A program made the translations under genes and the position numbers. A model generated the notes under the pieces. It saw only the letters and a list, made by a program, of their open reading frames with translations. It was not told where the DNA came from and did not search any database. Below are positions 15,663-23,090 of a DNA stretch of 36,542 bases, in pieces. The number at the start of each line of letters is the position of its first letter. The first letter of the stretch is position 1. The stretch is from assembly GCA_013001575.1 (NCBI GenBank), contig JABDMI010000016.1:1-36542 (forward strand), in the 5' to 3' direction. Origin of the DNA: Gammaproteobacteria bacterium (GTDB lineage: Bacteria > Pseudomonadota > Gammaproteobacteria > Steroidobacterales > JABDMI01).

Positions 15663-16781
15663 TTAAGCTTCGACTTGAATAGTGCGTCGGCGACCGGTCA
15701 AACGTGTTATCGCATTACGCGTATGCACCAGTTTGGTTTCACCCAGCATTTTAATGCGCTCTTCGGCAAGACGGTTGGCAGCTTCAAATGGCGGGATGCT
15801 GTCGCGTTCCGAGATTTTGTAAATGCGTTCCATAATGTTGTAAATATTACTGACCATACGGTAAGAACGATCAGTGTCATAACCTTGCAATTCAATGGCC
15901 ACATTGATCAAGCCACCGGCATTCACAGCGTAATCCGGTGCGTAAAGAATATTACGACTCTCGAGTTCATGCCCCATTTTGCTGGTGTCCAATTGATTGT
16001 TGGCCGAGCCACAAACAATGTCACACTTTAAACGATCTATGGTATTTTCATTGATCACACCACCGAGCGCACAAGGCACAAACACTTTCGCATCGGTATC
16101 GTATATATCATTCAGACCAACGGCTTCGGCACCGAGTTCCTGGACGATCTCGTCAACGCGTTTTTCATTAATATCGGTGATATAGACTTTGGCGCCTTTG
16201 TCACGCAACATTTTCACCAGATGATAACCAACACTGCCAACACCCTGTACGGCGTATGAGTAATCGCCAATATTGGTATTGCCGTATTTTTTATTCAAAG
16301 TTGCTTCGATGCTGCGGAAAGTTCCAAACGCGGTATACGGAGAAGGGTCCCCGGATCCACCATGCGCCGGGTGTACACCGACCACATTATCGGTTTCCTG
16401 ATAAATATACTCCATGTCTTCAACTGTGGTGTTGACGTCTTCTGCGGTAATGTAGCGTCCACCTAGTGTATTGATAAAGCGACCAAAGGAACGGAAAAAA
16501 GCTTCGGATTTGTCTTTCTCGGGGTCCCCGATAATAACCGCTTTACCGCCACCCAGATTGAGTCCGGATACAGCCGCTTTGTAAGTCATGCCGCGCGAGA
16601 GTCTGAGTACATCTTTCAAGGCCGCTTCTTCAGTCTCATACGGCCACATACGCAAACCGCCCAGAGCAGGGCCGAGGGTTGTGTCATGAATGGCAACAAT
16701 GGCTTTGAGGCCGGTACTTTTGGAATGGAAAAATACAACTTGTTCATGGCCCTTGTTACTGACGTAATCAAACAGTTCCAT
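15663..16781 (-). CDS. Leucine dehydrogenase (Leu/Val/Phe dehydrogenase family)
   Basis: A 372-aa NAD-dependent amino acid dehydrogenase that deaminates branched-chain amino acids to 2-oxo acids. The start at 16781 (MELFDYVSNKGHEQVVFFHS) has GGAG at the right distance; an in-frame upstream ATG at 16928 would add 49 residues of non-conserved leader. Catalytic Lys80 falls in GLNLGGGKAV at exactly the family position. GPALGGLRMWPY is the substrate loop and VQGVGSVGYHLVKML the NAD fold. It heads the leucine dehydrogenase-ivd-thiolase group, feeding 4-methyl-2-oxopentanoate toward isovaleryl-CoA. The oxo-acid dehydrogenase needed between the two steps is not in this window. Confidence 0.94.
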   Translation of the reverse strand: MELFDYVSNKGHEQVVFFHSKSTGLKAIVAIHDTTLGPALGGLRMWPYETEEAALKDVLRLSRGMTYKAAVSGLNLGGGKAVIIGDPEKDKSEAFFRSFGRFINTLGGRYITAEDVNTTVEDMEYIYQETDNVVGVHPAHGGSGDPSPYTAFGTFRSIEATLNKKYGNTNIGDYSYAVQGVGSVGYHLVKMLRDKGAKVYITDINEKRVDEIVQELGAEAVGLNDIYDTDAKVFVPCALGGVINENTIDRLKCDIVCGSANNQLDTSKMGHELESRNILYAPDYAVNAGGLINVAIELQGYDTDRSYRMVSNIYNIMERIYKISERDSIPPFEAANRLAEERIKMLGETKLVHTRNAITRLTGRRRTIQVEA

Positions 16782-17203
16782 AGCAACTCCTATTATCGAA
16801 TTTTGTGTTCCAGCACCGGATGAAGGAAACAACGGAAAAGCCCATATATTTTCCGGGGTCTTTCGAATGATTCCGGGTAATGCTTGAACGGTGAACCCTG
16901 AGTGTGGCTTTATTGTTATTGCTGCCACATCAGGCTGTTGTTAGGCTTGCAAAGCAATCCGCATAAAAAAACGAATATCCTGCAATTGGCGCGCATTATA
17001 ACGGAAGCTTGCGCAAGCGCTATTCGCGCAGGCAGTATGTAGCTGCAAGCCAGTGTTTTATCGGGGTTTTCGAATGGATTTAAAACACGCGTTTCAGGCC
17101 AGTTATCGATTTATGCGCAGTCTGCGAATATGGGATTAAAAAATTCATGCATATTTTGTATTCCATTTAAATAAATCATATAAATGCATAGACGCAAGAA
17201 CCC
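16782..17203. other. Long leader and promoter region of the leucine dehydrogenase group
   Basis: About 420 bp without a convincing gene. It holds a minus-strand TATAAT (16995-17000) and a 12-bp perfect palindrome (17007-17018), about 210 bases before the leucine dehydrogenase ATG, implying a long leader. The reading frame of leucine dehydrogenase stays open upstream to 16928, but that part does not look like the family. The part nearest plsC (17030-17203) is AT-rich with nothing recognisable. Confidence 0.6.
16995..17018 (-). promoter_or_regulatory. Candidate -10 box with adjoining palindromic operator
   Basis: The minus strand reads GCTTGCGCAAGC (17018-17007), six bases, then TATAAT (17000-16995). 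The palindrome lies between where the -35 and -10 boxes would be, a common position for a repressor operator. No -35 consensus is visible. Confidence 0.5.
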
Positions 17204-17896
17204 TCAAATATTTCCAACATGGGCCTGAAAAATTTCTTGCAAATGCTGTTTGAGTACATTGACGTTTTCAAATTTTCCGGGATAGTGCAAAGGCGCCTGA
17301 ATCTCGATAAACAAGGGGATACGGGTCAATTTCCATTCTTCCGCCGGCAGTGCTTTGCGTGCGCCATGGATGAACACGGGAATCATAGGCATATTGGTTT
17401 TGTGGGCTACCGCAAAGGCTCCTTTTTGAAAGTTGCGTAAACCCGGTTCTACCCGAAATGTGCCTTCCGGAAAAATCGCAAGGGATTCACCACTTTGTGC
17501 CCGACGAAGCATTTTTTTCAAATGATTAGCCGCTTCCGCTCGATTGGTGCGTTCCACAAAGTGCGAGCCAACCCTGCGTAACAACAAATGCATGAATGGA
17601 ACCGAGGTGACCTCGCGTTTGATCACAAAAGTAAAACGAGGTGGCAGGCTTGCGAACAAGATCATGCCATCGAGATAACTGGCATGATTGGCAATCACAA
17701 TACAGGGTTCATCAGGCAGGTTTTCCAGACCGCGGATATTTAGTTTGATGCCCATGATAAAAAAGATCATGCGGCCAACCCGTCGTGCCAGTCGACGCCT
17801 TAAACCCAGTCCGGGTAATACACTTAAAACTATTATTAACGGAATGGTGAGAAATAGAAATGCAGAATATGCGTAAACACTGTAAATGTGATGCAT
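17204..17896 (-). CDS. plsC: 1-acyl-sn-glycerol-3-phosphate acyltransferase
   Basis: A 230-aa membrane-bound acyltransferase that makes phosphatidic acid from lysophosphatidic acid. An N-terminal hydrophobic segment (about 8-28) anchors it. The HX4D catalytic motif is NHASYLD (His71, Asp76), and the substrate motif FPEGTFR is at 142-148. No clear ribosome site precedes the ATG at 17896, and the start codon lies inside a CRP-type palindrome (17884-17905). It is divergent from xerD. Some homologues use other acyl acceptors, so strict PlsC specificity is likely but not proven. Confidence 0.9.
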   Translation of the reverse strand: MHHIYSVYAYSAFLFLTIPLIIVLSVLPGLGLRRRLARRVGRMIFFIMGIKLNIRGLENLPDEPCIVIANHASYLDGMILFASLPPRFTFVIKREVTSVPFMHLLLRRVGSHFVERTNRAEAANHLKKMLRRAQSGESLAIFPEGTFRVEPGLRNFQKGAFAVAHKTNMPMIPVFIHGARKALPAEEWKLTRIPLFIEIQAPLHYPGKFENVNVLKQHLQEIFQAHVGNI

Positions 17897-17905
17897 GTCA
17901 CAAAG
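17884..17905. promoter_or_regulatory. CRP/Vfr-type binding site overlapping the plsC start codon
   Basis: AAA-TGTGA-TGCATG-TCACA-AAG has both TGTGA/TCACA half-sites exact with the canonical six-base spacer. The plsC ATG (17894-17896, minus strand) falls within the spacer. It is centred about 106 bp upstream of the xerD start. Confidence 0.55.
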
Positions 17906-18000
17906 TCGCTTTTAGAATGCCTGTAAATAATGTAAATAAGTGTGAATAAGTTGATATGTTAACTTAAATGTGACGCACAACACGAATTAAATCAGGCAAA

Positions 18001-19002
18001 ATGGCTACTCTGGCTTTCATGAACGAAGTAAGTCTCAAGTCATTAAGGGCAAAAAGTAAAGATCCAGTGCACAACACGCTGACATCAAATGCTGTTGTCG
18101 ATAGTATTGACCCCAACGAGGTTGATCTGATCGACCGTTTTCTGGATGCTATCTGGATGGAGTACGGTCTATCCAAAAACACACTGAAAGCTTATCGCAA
18201 TGACATGAATCAGCTGTTGTGTTGGGCGCATGCTAAAAAGTGTAAATTAGCCCTTTTACAGAGAGCGGACATTCAGGAATATCTGGCCGAGCGCGTGGGC
18301 AAAAAGAACAGTCCACATTCTACCGCCAGACAGATCTCGAGTTTTCGCCGTTTTTATCAATACCTGTTGCGTGAAGGCTTAATTCAAAAAGATCCCACCG
18401 AACAGATCGCGCGTCCGCGTTTGAGCCGCGGGGTACCTATCTCCTTATCGGAAGCGGATGTGGAGGCTTTGCTTAATGCGCCAGACCTCACCGATGTACT
18501 GGGTATGCGTGATAAAGCCATGCTTGAATTGCTCTACGCCACTGGTTTGCGTGTCACTGAATTGATCAAGTTACGATTATCCCAGCTCAATTTGAATCAG
18601 GGCATTGTGCGTATTGTCGGTAAGGGCAATAAAGAACGTCTGGTGCCCATGGGTGACGTCGCTCAGGATTGTCTGGAAAACTATATTGCTACTGCCAGAG
18701 ATGAGATCAAAGGCAGGCGCGAAACCGATTATGTTTTCCCGACCAAACGCAGTGACAGCATGTCGCGTCAATCGTTTTGGCATTTGATCAAGCGTTATGC
18801 CAAAAAAGCATGCATAAGCAGCGAACTTTCCCCGCACACTTTGCGACACGCCTTTGCTACGCATATGTTAAATCATGGTGCTGATCTGCGTGTGGTGCAA
18901 ATGTTACTCGGCCATAGTGATCTGTCGACCACCCAGATCTACACCCACATCGCCAAAGAAAGACTCAGCAAGTTACACAGCCAGCATCATCCGCGCGGCT
19001 AA
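18001..19002 (+). CDS. xerD: Tyrosine recombinase XerD
   Basis: Site-specific recombinase acting with XerC at dif to resolve chromosome dimers. The SAM-like N-terminal domain begins near VDLIDRFLDAIWMEYGLSKNT, and the catalytic domain follows PRLSRGVPISLSEADVEAL. Active-site residues are visible: Arg in ATGLRVTEL, Lys in VGKGNKERLVP, HTLRHAFATH, LLGHSDLSTTQIYTH. At 333 aa it is about 33 residues longer than typical XerD. The extension is polar, and no alternative ATG, GTG or TTG lies between the second Met (18019) and the conserved domain. The immediate downstream neighbour is dsbC, a common gammaproteobacterial order. Confidence 0.95.
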   Translation: MATLAFMNEVSLKSLRAKSKDPVHNTLTSNAVVDSIDPNEVDLIDRFLDAIWMEYGLSKNTLKAYRNDMNQLLCWAHAKKCKLALLQRADIQEYLAERVGKKNSPHSTARQISSFRRFYQYLLREGLIQKDPTEQIARPRLSRGVPISLSEADVEALLNAPDLTDVLGMRDKAMLELLYATGLRVTELIKLRLSQLNLNQGIVRIVGKGNKERLVPMGDVAQDCLENYIATARDEIKGRRETDYVFPTKRSDSMSRQSFWHLIKRYAKKACISSELSPHTLRHAFATHMLNHGADLRVVQMLLGHSDLSTTQIYTHIAKERLSKLHSQHHPRG

Positions 19003-19157
19003 TCCCGGTTATCACCCGGGCTTCAGCGTCGGACGTTTCCCGATGAATCTGGTATTATTCGGCCTGAAATAAGTGAACCATTACTATGGTCTTTAGTCTT
19101 AAGACCGTTACTTTTCATATTGATTTGTAAGCAAAATTTAACCCAAGAGAATTCGAA

Positions 19158-19883
19158 GTGAAATTATATAAAAGCCTAGCCCTCGCAGGACTGTTAAGTT
19201 TTGCCCTTTTGAGCACCAACCCCGGTTTTGCCGACAAACGCGCCGAATTGGCCGAAAAATTGCCCAGTGTAAGCGTTGATCAGATAAATGAATCCTGGGT
19301 AAAAGGGATTTACGCGGTTGACCTAGGAGAGCGTTACGCCTATGTGACCGAAGACGGTAAACATTTGTTCGTGGGTGAATTGATCAATATGGAGAATGGC
19401 CAGAATCATTCCCGTATCGAGATCGGTAAAAAACGCGTGGATGCGATAAATAATATTCCTGAAGAGAACTTTATTATTTTCCCGGCCAAGGATAAAAAAC
19501 ACACGATAATAGTCTTTACCGATATCGACTGCACCTGGTGTCGTCGTTTTCATGCCGAGATCAATGACTATTCCGAATTGGGTATTGAAGTGAAATACCT
19601 GTTACGTCCACGCTCTGGCCCGCAATCGAAATCCTGGCAAAAAGCCGACTCGGTATTTTGTTCAAAGAATCAGCAAAAAAACCTGACCCGCGCCAAACAG
19701 GGTATGGACGTCAGCATCAAAAACTGCAAAAGCTCGAAAGTAAAAGACAATGTCGATTACGCCGAGACATTGGGCTTCATGGGTACGCCGGTAATTTTGT
19801 CGGAAGGCGGCCAACATTTGGGTGGCTATGTGAAAGCGGCAGATCTGGTTAAGCAATTGGAGGCAGAGAAAGCCGGCAGTTAA
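19158..19883 (+). CDS. dsbC: Thiol:disulfide interchange protein DsbC
   Basis: Periplasmic disulfide isomerase. GTG start with AAGAGA seven bases upstream. A signal peptide is clear (KLYKSLALAGLLSFALL, cleavage near residue 25). The N-terminal dimerisation domain spans about 27-85. The thioredoxin domain holds the active site Cys125-Thr-Trp-Cys128 (DIDCTWCRRFH) and the cis-Pro loop MGTPVI. Two further cysteines (VFCSKN and KNCKSS) match the structural disulfide of DsbC. Family length. It ends in a strong terminator. Confidence 0.95.
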   Translation: MKLYKSLALAGLLSFALLSTNPGFADKRAELAEKLPSVSVDQINESWVKGIYAVDLGERYAYVTEDGKHLFVGELINMENGQNHSRIEIGKKRVDAINNIPEENFIIFPAKDKKHTIIVFTDIDCTWCRRFHAEINDYSELGIEVKYLLRPRSGPQSKSWQKADSVFCSKNQQKNLTRAKQGMDVSIKNCKSSKVKDNVDYAETLGFMGTPVILSEGGQHLGGYVKAADLVKQLEAEKAGS

Positions 19884-19910
19884 ATTTTCTTTTCGATAGA
19901 TTCATACATA

Positions 19911-19938
19911 AAAAACCACTGCCAGCAGTGGTTTTTTT
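19911..19938 (+). terminator. Intrinsic terminator of dsbC
   Basis: Perfect 11-bp stem AAAAACCACTG / CAGTGGTTTTT with the tetraloop CCAG, followed by further T. The A-run on the left makes it potentially bidirectional. It begins 28 bp after the dsbC stop. Confidence 0.92.
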
Positions 19939-19997
19939 GTGCCTGAAATTAATCATTGACTTAGATTTCGACTCAGCATTTGATTTAGAATCAGGGC

Positions 19998-20894
19998 ATG
20001 AAAACATTACGTACCCCACTTAAGTATTTTCAGGATCTGCCTGATTATCCGTTTGAATCCTACTACGCCGATATTGAAGTCGGTCAAATGCATTTTATTG
20101 ATGAAGGTCCGAAGGATGGAGAGCCTGTCTTGCTTTTACACGGCGAGCCAAGTTGGTCGTATTTGTATCGACACATGATTCCTCCATTGGCAGCGGCGGG
20201 CTTTCGCTGCGTAGCCCCTGATCTTATTGGATTTGGTAAATCGGATAAGCCTGCAAAACTCGATGATCACACTTACGCAAGACACGTGGACTGGATGCGA
20301 CAATTTATTGAAACCCTTGATTTACACAACATAACTTTTTTTGGGCAAGACTGGGGTTCATTGATCGGTTTGCGGGTGGCGGCTGAGAACCAGCAACGTT
20401 TTGCCCGCATCGTTTTAGCCAATGGCGGCTTGCCAACCGGCGAAGCCGAATTGCCTTCGATGTTTTATAAATGGCAAAAATTTGCAAAATACAGTCCGTA
20501 CTTTCCAATTGGAAAAATTGTTGAAAAGGGCGTGCGAGCGAGATTATCAGCAGACATTGTCAAAGCCTATGACGCACCATTTCCCGGTGGCAAATACAAA
20601 AAAGCCACCCGCGCGATGCCGCAACTGGTGCCAACCACGCCCGATGATCCTGCCGCGCAGGACAATCGCGAGGCCTGGAGGGTTTTTGAGAATTGGCACA
20701 AGCCATTTTTAACCGCTTTCAGTGATAAAGATCCGATCACTCGCGGGGGCGAAAAAGTCTGGCAAGAAAAAGTGCCAGGAGCAAAAAATCAGAAGCATGT
20801 GACTATACAAGGGGCTGGGCATTTTTTGCAGGAAGAAAAGGGGCCAGAACTGGCACAAGTAATAATTGATTTTTGTCAGGCGAATCCTGTTTAA
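19998..20894 (+). CDS. Haloalkane dehalogenase-like alpha/beta hydrolase
   Basis: A 298-aa alpha/beta hydrolase close to subfamily I haloalkane dehalogenases, which release halide from haloalkanes by a covalent aspartyl ester. The nucleophile is Asp118 followed by the halide-binding Trp119 (FFGQDWGS); the oxyanion region is HGEPSWSYLYRHM, the catalytic His is His275 (GAGHFLQEE), and the acid is Asp243 or Asp245 (FSDKDPI). The opening RTPLKYFQDLPDYPFE matches family N-termini, supporting the start. AGGG lies only one base before the ATG, too close for a normal ribosome site, so the message may have a very short leader. True substrates of such marine and soil homologues are often unknown. Confidence 0.88.
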   Translation: MKTLRTPLKYFQDLPDYPFESYYADIEVGQMHFIDEGPKDGEPVLLLHGEPSWSYLYRHMIPPLAAAGFRCVAPDLIGFGKSDKPAKLDDHTYARHVDWMRQFIETLDLHNITFFGQDWGSLIGLRVAAENQQRFARIVLANGGLPTGEAELPSMFYKWQKFAKYSPYFPIGKIVEKGVRARLSADIVKAYDAPFPGGKYKKATRAMPQLVPTTPDDPAAQDNREAWRVFENWHKPFLTAFSDKDPITRGGEKVWQEKVPGAKNQKHVTIQGAGHFLQEEKGPELAQVIIDFCQANPV

Positions 20895-20899
20895 AAATC

Positions 20900-20930
20900 C
20901 GTAGGATGGGCAAAGTTTACGTGCCTATCT
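20900..20930 (+). repeat. Half copy of family B repeat
   Basis: GTAGGATGGGCAAAGTTTACGTGCCTATCTT corresponds to one arm of the element at 14346-14428. The second arm is missing. Confidence 0.7.
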
Positions 20931-20940
20931 TTAAAGAATA

Positions 20941-21102
20941 TTGAAAAGAATTATCTTTCCAATAATTAAAGACTATGGATCCTGAATCAAGTTCAGGATA
21001 CGAACACTTGAAAAGAATTATCTTTCCAGAAGTTAAAGAATCTGGATCCTGAATCAAGTTCAGGATACGAACACTTGAAAAGAATTATCTTTCCAAGTGT
21101 TC
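20941..21102. repeat. 67-bp tandem repeat, 2.4 copies, running into the ferredoxin gene
   Basis: Units start at 20941, 21008 and 21075 with TTGAAAAGAATTATCTTTCC; the third is partial. The two full units contain a family A palindrome (20976-21003 and 21043-21070: TGGATCCTGAA-TCAAG-TTCAGGATACGA). The third copy includes the stop codon and last codons of the ferredoxin gene, which suggests the array grew from the gene's 3' end. The units differ mainly in a 16-base stretch (20962-20977 against 21029-21044). Confidence 0.9.
21069..21102 (-). other. Hairpin enclosing the ferredoxin stop codon
   Basis: GAACACTTGAAAAGA and TCTTTCCAAGTGTTC pair over 15 positions with one mismatch, loop ATTA. Read on the minus strand, the ferredoxin TAA lies in the loop. 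No T-run follows, so it is not a standard terminator; it may protect the 3' end of the message. Confidence 0.6.
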
Positions 21103-21408
21103 TATTTTACCGGGTTTGTCCTCCCACTCCTTGGCATCCTCGGGATGATCTTTCATTTCTGTGATCACTGGCCAGTCGCGAGACAGTTCTTCATTGAGTT
21201 GCAAAAAGTGTTGCTGGTTCTCAGGCAAGTCTTCTTCAGAATAAATGGCATTGATCGGGCACTCGGGTTCGCACAAGGTGCAATCGATGCATTCATCGGG
21301 ATCGATCACCAGAAAATTCGGACCTTCATGAAAACAATCCACCGGACACACTTCCACGCAGTCGGTGTATTTACATTTGATGCAATTTTCAGTTACTACA
21401 AAAGTCAT
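21085..21408 (-). CDS. fdxA: 7Fe-8S ferredoxin FdxA
   Basis: A 107-aa low-potential electron carrier. [18 protein letters not shown] supplies the 3Fe-4S/4Fe-4S ligands of the first half and [16 protein letters not shown] those of the second. The long acidic C-terminal tail (about 58-107, including [20 protein letters not shown]) is typical of the Azotobacter-type FdxA. AGGA lies seven bases before the ATG. Its stop codon lies within the third unit of a tandem repeat. The gene upstream on the same strand is the Nudix hydrolase, 42 bp away. Confidence 0.95.
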   Translation of the reverse strand: MTFVVTENCIKCKYTDCVEVCPVDCFHEGPNFLVIDPDECIDCTLCEPECPINAIYSEEDLPENQQHFLQLNEELSRDWPVITEMKDHPEDAKEWEDKPGKIEHLER

Positions 21409-21450
21409 GGATTTTTCCTGAAAGAATTTAGCTCATCTTAATTGTTAAGT

Positions 21451-22017
21451 TCAGAAAGGCAAGGGTTGTTTAACGTCCCAACGATTTCTCTGGATCACAG
21501 CATCGTGCACGGTGTATTCGCCACGCGCGCGATCGGCAAAAAATGTTTTCAGGGCAAACGCCACTGTTGGAAAAGCAATCTCGTCCCAGGGGATATTGTC
21601 CTCGGCCACCAGATGGGTTTCAAGTGATTCTATACCGTTTCCGAATTTGTCATCGATCAGCTCGCCGCGAAACATAATGTGAACTTGCGATGCAAAGGGC
21701 ACATCAATTATGGATTGCAATCCCAGTAATTTGACCTCGGCTTCGGCTTCTTCCCGGGTCTCGCGTTTGGCGCCTTCGGCCAGGGTCTCTTTGTTCTCCA
21801 TGAAACCTGCTGGAATGGTCCAATAGCCTTTGCGCGGCTCAATTGCACGTTTGCACAACAAGATGCGACCATCGGAAGCTTCCGGAATACAGCCGACCAC
21901 ATTATTCGGGTTTTGATAATGCACCACACCACATGCGCTACAAACATAGCGATGATAGGTGTCTCCTGACGGGATTAGGAATTCAACCGATTGGCCACAA
22001 GACGAGCAAAATTTCAT
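21451..22017 (-). CDS. Nudix hydrolase with N-terminal zinc ribbon
   Basis: A 188-aa protein. The N-terminal CSSCG...VCSACG (residues 4-35) is a four-cysteine zinc ribbon, followed by HYQNPNNVVGCIPE. The Nudix box runs from GFMENKETLAEGAK through RETREEAEAEV; the usual Gly near its end is Glu. This architecture is a known group related to NudC/ADP-ribose pyrophosphatases, hydrolysing nucleoside diphosphate derivatives. The precise substrate cannot be read from the sequence. Confidence 0.9.
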   Translation of the reverse strand: MKFCSSCGQSVEFLIPSGDTYHRYVCSACGVVHYQNPNNVVGCIPEASDGRILLCKRAIEPRKGYWTIPAGFMENKETLAEGAKRETREEAEAEVKLLGLQSIIDVPFASQVHIMFRGELIDDKFGNGIESLETHLVAEDNIPWDEIAFPTVAFALKTFFADRARGEYTVHDAVIQRNRWDVKQPLPF

Positions 22018-22099
22018 ATCAGGCTCGCTTTAAGAATTGAATTGGATTGGGACAAGTGCAAAAATAAATAGATAAGTTATTGATATTCATGAATAAAAA

Positions 22100-22186
22100 T
22101 GGTGCCGAGGGAGAGAATCGAACTCTCACTCTGTTTCCAGAACCGGATTTTGAATCCGGCGCGTCTACCAGTTCCGCCACCCCGGC
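22100..22186 (-). tRNA. tRNA-Leu (anticodon CAA)
   Basis: The minus strand begins GCCGGGGTGGCGGAACTGG and ends CTCGGCACCA. The acceptor stem pairs over seven positions with one G-U. The anticodon stem CCGGA/TCCGG holds the loop TTCAAAA, anticodon CAA (22150-22152), reading UUG. A long variable arm (class II) and encoded CCA fit tRNA-Leu. Length 87. Confidence 0.96.
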
Positions 22187-22409
22187 ATTTTTACGCATCT
22201 ATCTTTTGAGCCATTCCAGGAATGACCGGGCTGCCAGTATAGGCAATTTTTTGCACTCTTCAAGCCTTTCCTGTGTGGATGCTGGATAATCACTGAGATT
22301 GGAGAAAAAATGCTCCAATTTGAAACTCACGGTTCGATTTGGGCACTAAATTGTGACCCTTTTGAGCTTGGTTACATCTAGATATTGAAAACTGCACACA
22401 GGATCTGCA
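22187..22409. other. Divergent regulatory gap between tRNA-Leu and the sigma factor gene
   Basis: No gene. It contains the tRNA promoter (22236-22263) and a 7-bp stem-loop ATTGGAG-N8-CTCCAAT (22298-22319). The sigma factor gene's own promoter should lie at about 22320-22395; TTGTGACC at 22351 is the only suggestive element. Confidence 0.55.
22236..22263 (-). promoter_or_regulatory. Promoter of tRNA-Leu
   Basis: The minus strand reads TTGAAG (22263-22258), 16 bases, TATACT (22241-22236), followed by a GC-rich discriminator GGCAGCCCGG as is usual for stable RNA genes. Transcription should start near 22229. Confidence 0.75.
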
Positions 22410-23090
22410 TTGAACGCGACTGAACAGACATTGAAAACTGCAATTGAGCTGCCAGATGAGAACATCATCAAGCTGGCTTGCACGGGAGATCAAGGCGCCA
22501 TGGAATGTATTTACCGGGCTTATGCTCCGCGTATTTTTACCCTGATGAATCGTATGGTCAGACGCAGAGACATCGCTCAGGAACTGATGCAGGAAAGTTT
22601 TGTGGATGTTTTAAAGAATCTTAAGTCGTATCGGGGTGATGCCAGTTTTTATGCCTGGCTACGCCGTATTGCAGTTAATCGTTGCTTGATGCATTTTCGC
22701 AAACACGGCAATAAAGAGAGCAGTCTGGATTACAGCAACGAACCCGGCTTTGAGGATAATACCGAAGCGTCCCTGGATCTGGCAAAAACTTTGCAATGCC
22801 TGACGCCCAAGCGCCGTATGTTGGTGTGGTTGCATGAAGTGGAAGGCATGACGCATAAAGAAATTGCAAAACTCATGGGAAAGTCGGAGAGTTTTTCCAA
22901 AACCGAATTGTCGCGAGCCATGCAACAGTTACGTGAACGCAATAAACCGCCACAAGACGAAAAAAAAACCTTGGGTGAAGCTGAAACGAAACAAATCAGA
23001 GACCGGAAAATTGTGAACAAGACAATACAAACCAAAAACGACCAAATTAGTGAGGTTGGCCTATGCACGCCACAACTGAACAACTCCTGA
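22410..23090 (+). CDS. ECF-type RNA polymerase sigma factor
   Basis: A 226-aa sigma-70 family protein of the extracytoplasmic function class. Region 2 spans about 30-100 (YRAYAPRIFTLMNRMVR, QELMQESFVDVLKNLKSYRGDASFYAWLRRIAVN); region 4 spans about 130-178 (LTPKRRMLVWLHEVEGMTHKEIAKLMGKS). TTG start with AGGA six to seven bases upstream; the first ATG (residue 31) would cut into region 2. A polar tail of about 45 residues after region 4 is unusual and overlaps the anti-sigma gene by 28 bases, so the two are coupled. Its stimulus is not known; the periplasmic PDZ partner suggests envelope or protein-folding stress. Confidence 0.92.
   Translation: MNATEQTLKTAIELPDENIIKLACTGDQGAMECIYRAYAPRIFTLMNRMVRRRDIAQELMQESFVDVLKNLKSYRGDASFYAWLRRIAVNRCLMHFRKHGNKESSLDYSNEPGFEDNTEASLDLAKTLQCLTPKRRMLVWLHEVEGMTHKEIAKLMGKSESFSKTELSRAMQQLRERNKPPQDEKKTLGEAETKQIRDRKIVNKTIQTKNDQISEVGLCTPQLNNS

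Noticed and set aside
16782-16928. N-terminal extension of leucine dehydrogenase to an ATG at 16928
   Set aside because: The internal ATG at 16781 has a good GGAG site and places catalytic Lys at residue 80, as in the family; the extension lies in the leader and looks non-coding.
19004-19020. Hairpin CCCGG-N7-CCGGG after xerD as a terminator
   Set aside because: The stem is only five pairs and no T-run follows; termination there is not supported.
20941-21102. CRISPR-like array
   Set aside because: The copies are directly adjacent and include the variable stretch within a 67-bp unit; there are no unique spacers, only 2.4 units, and no cas genes.
22084-22095. 12-bp palindrome TATTCATGAATA beyond tRNA-Leu as its terminator
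   Set aside because: It is weak and AT-rich with no loop and no clear following T-run on the minus strand.
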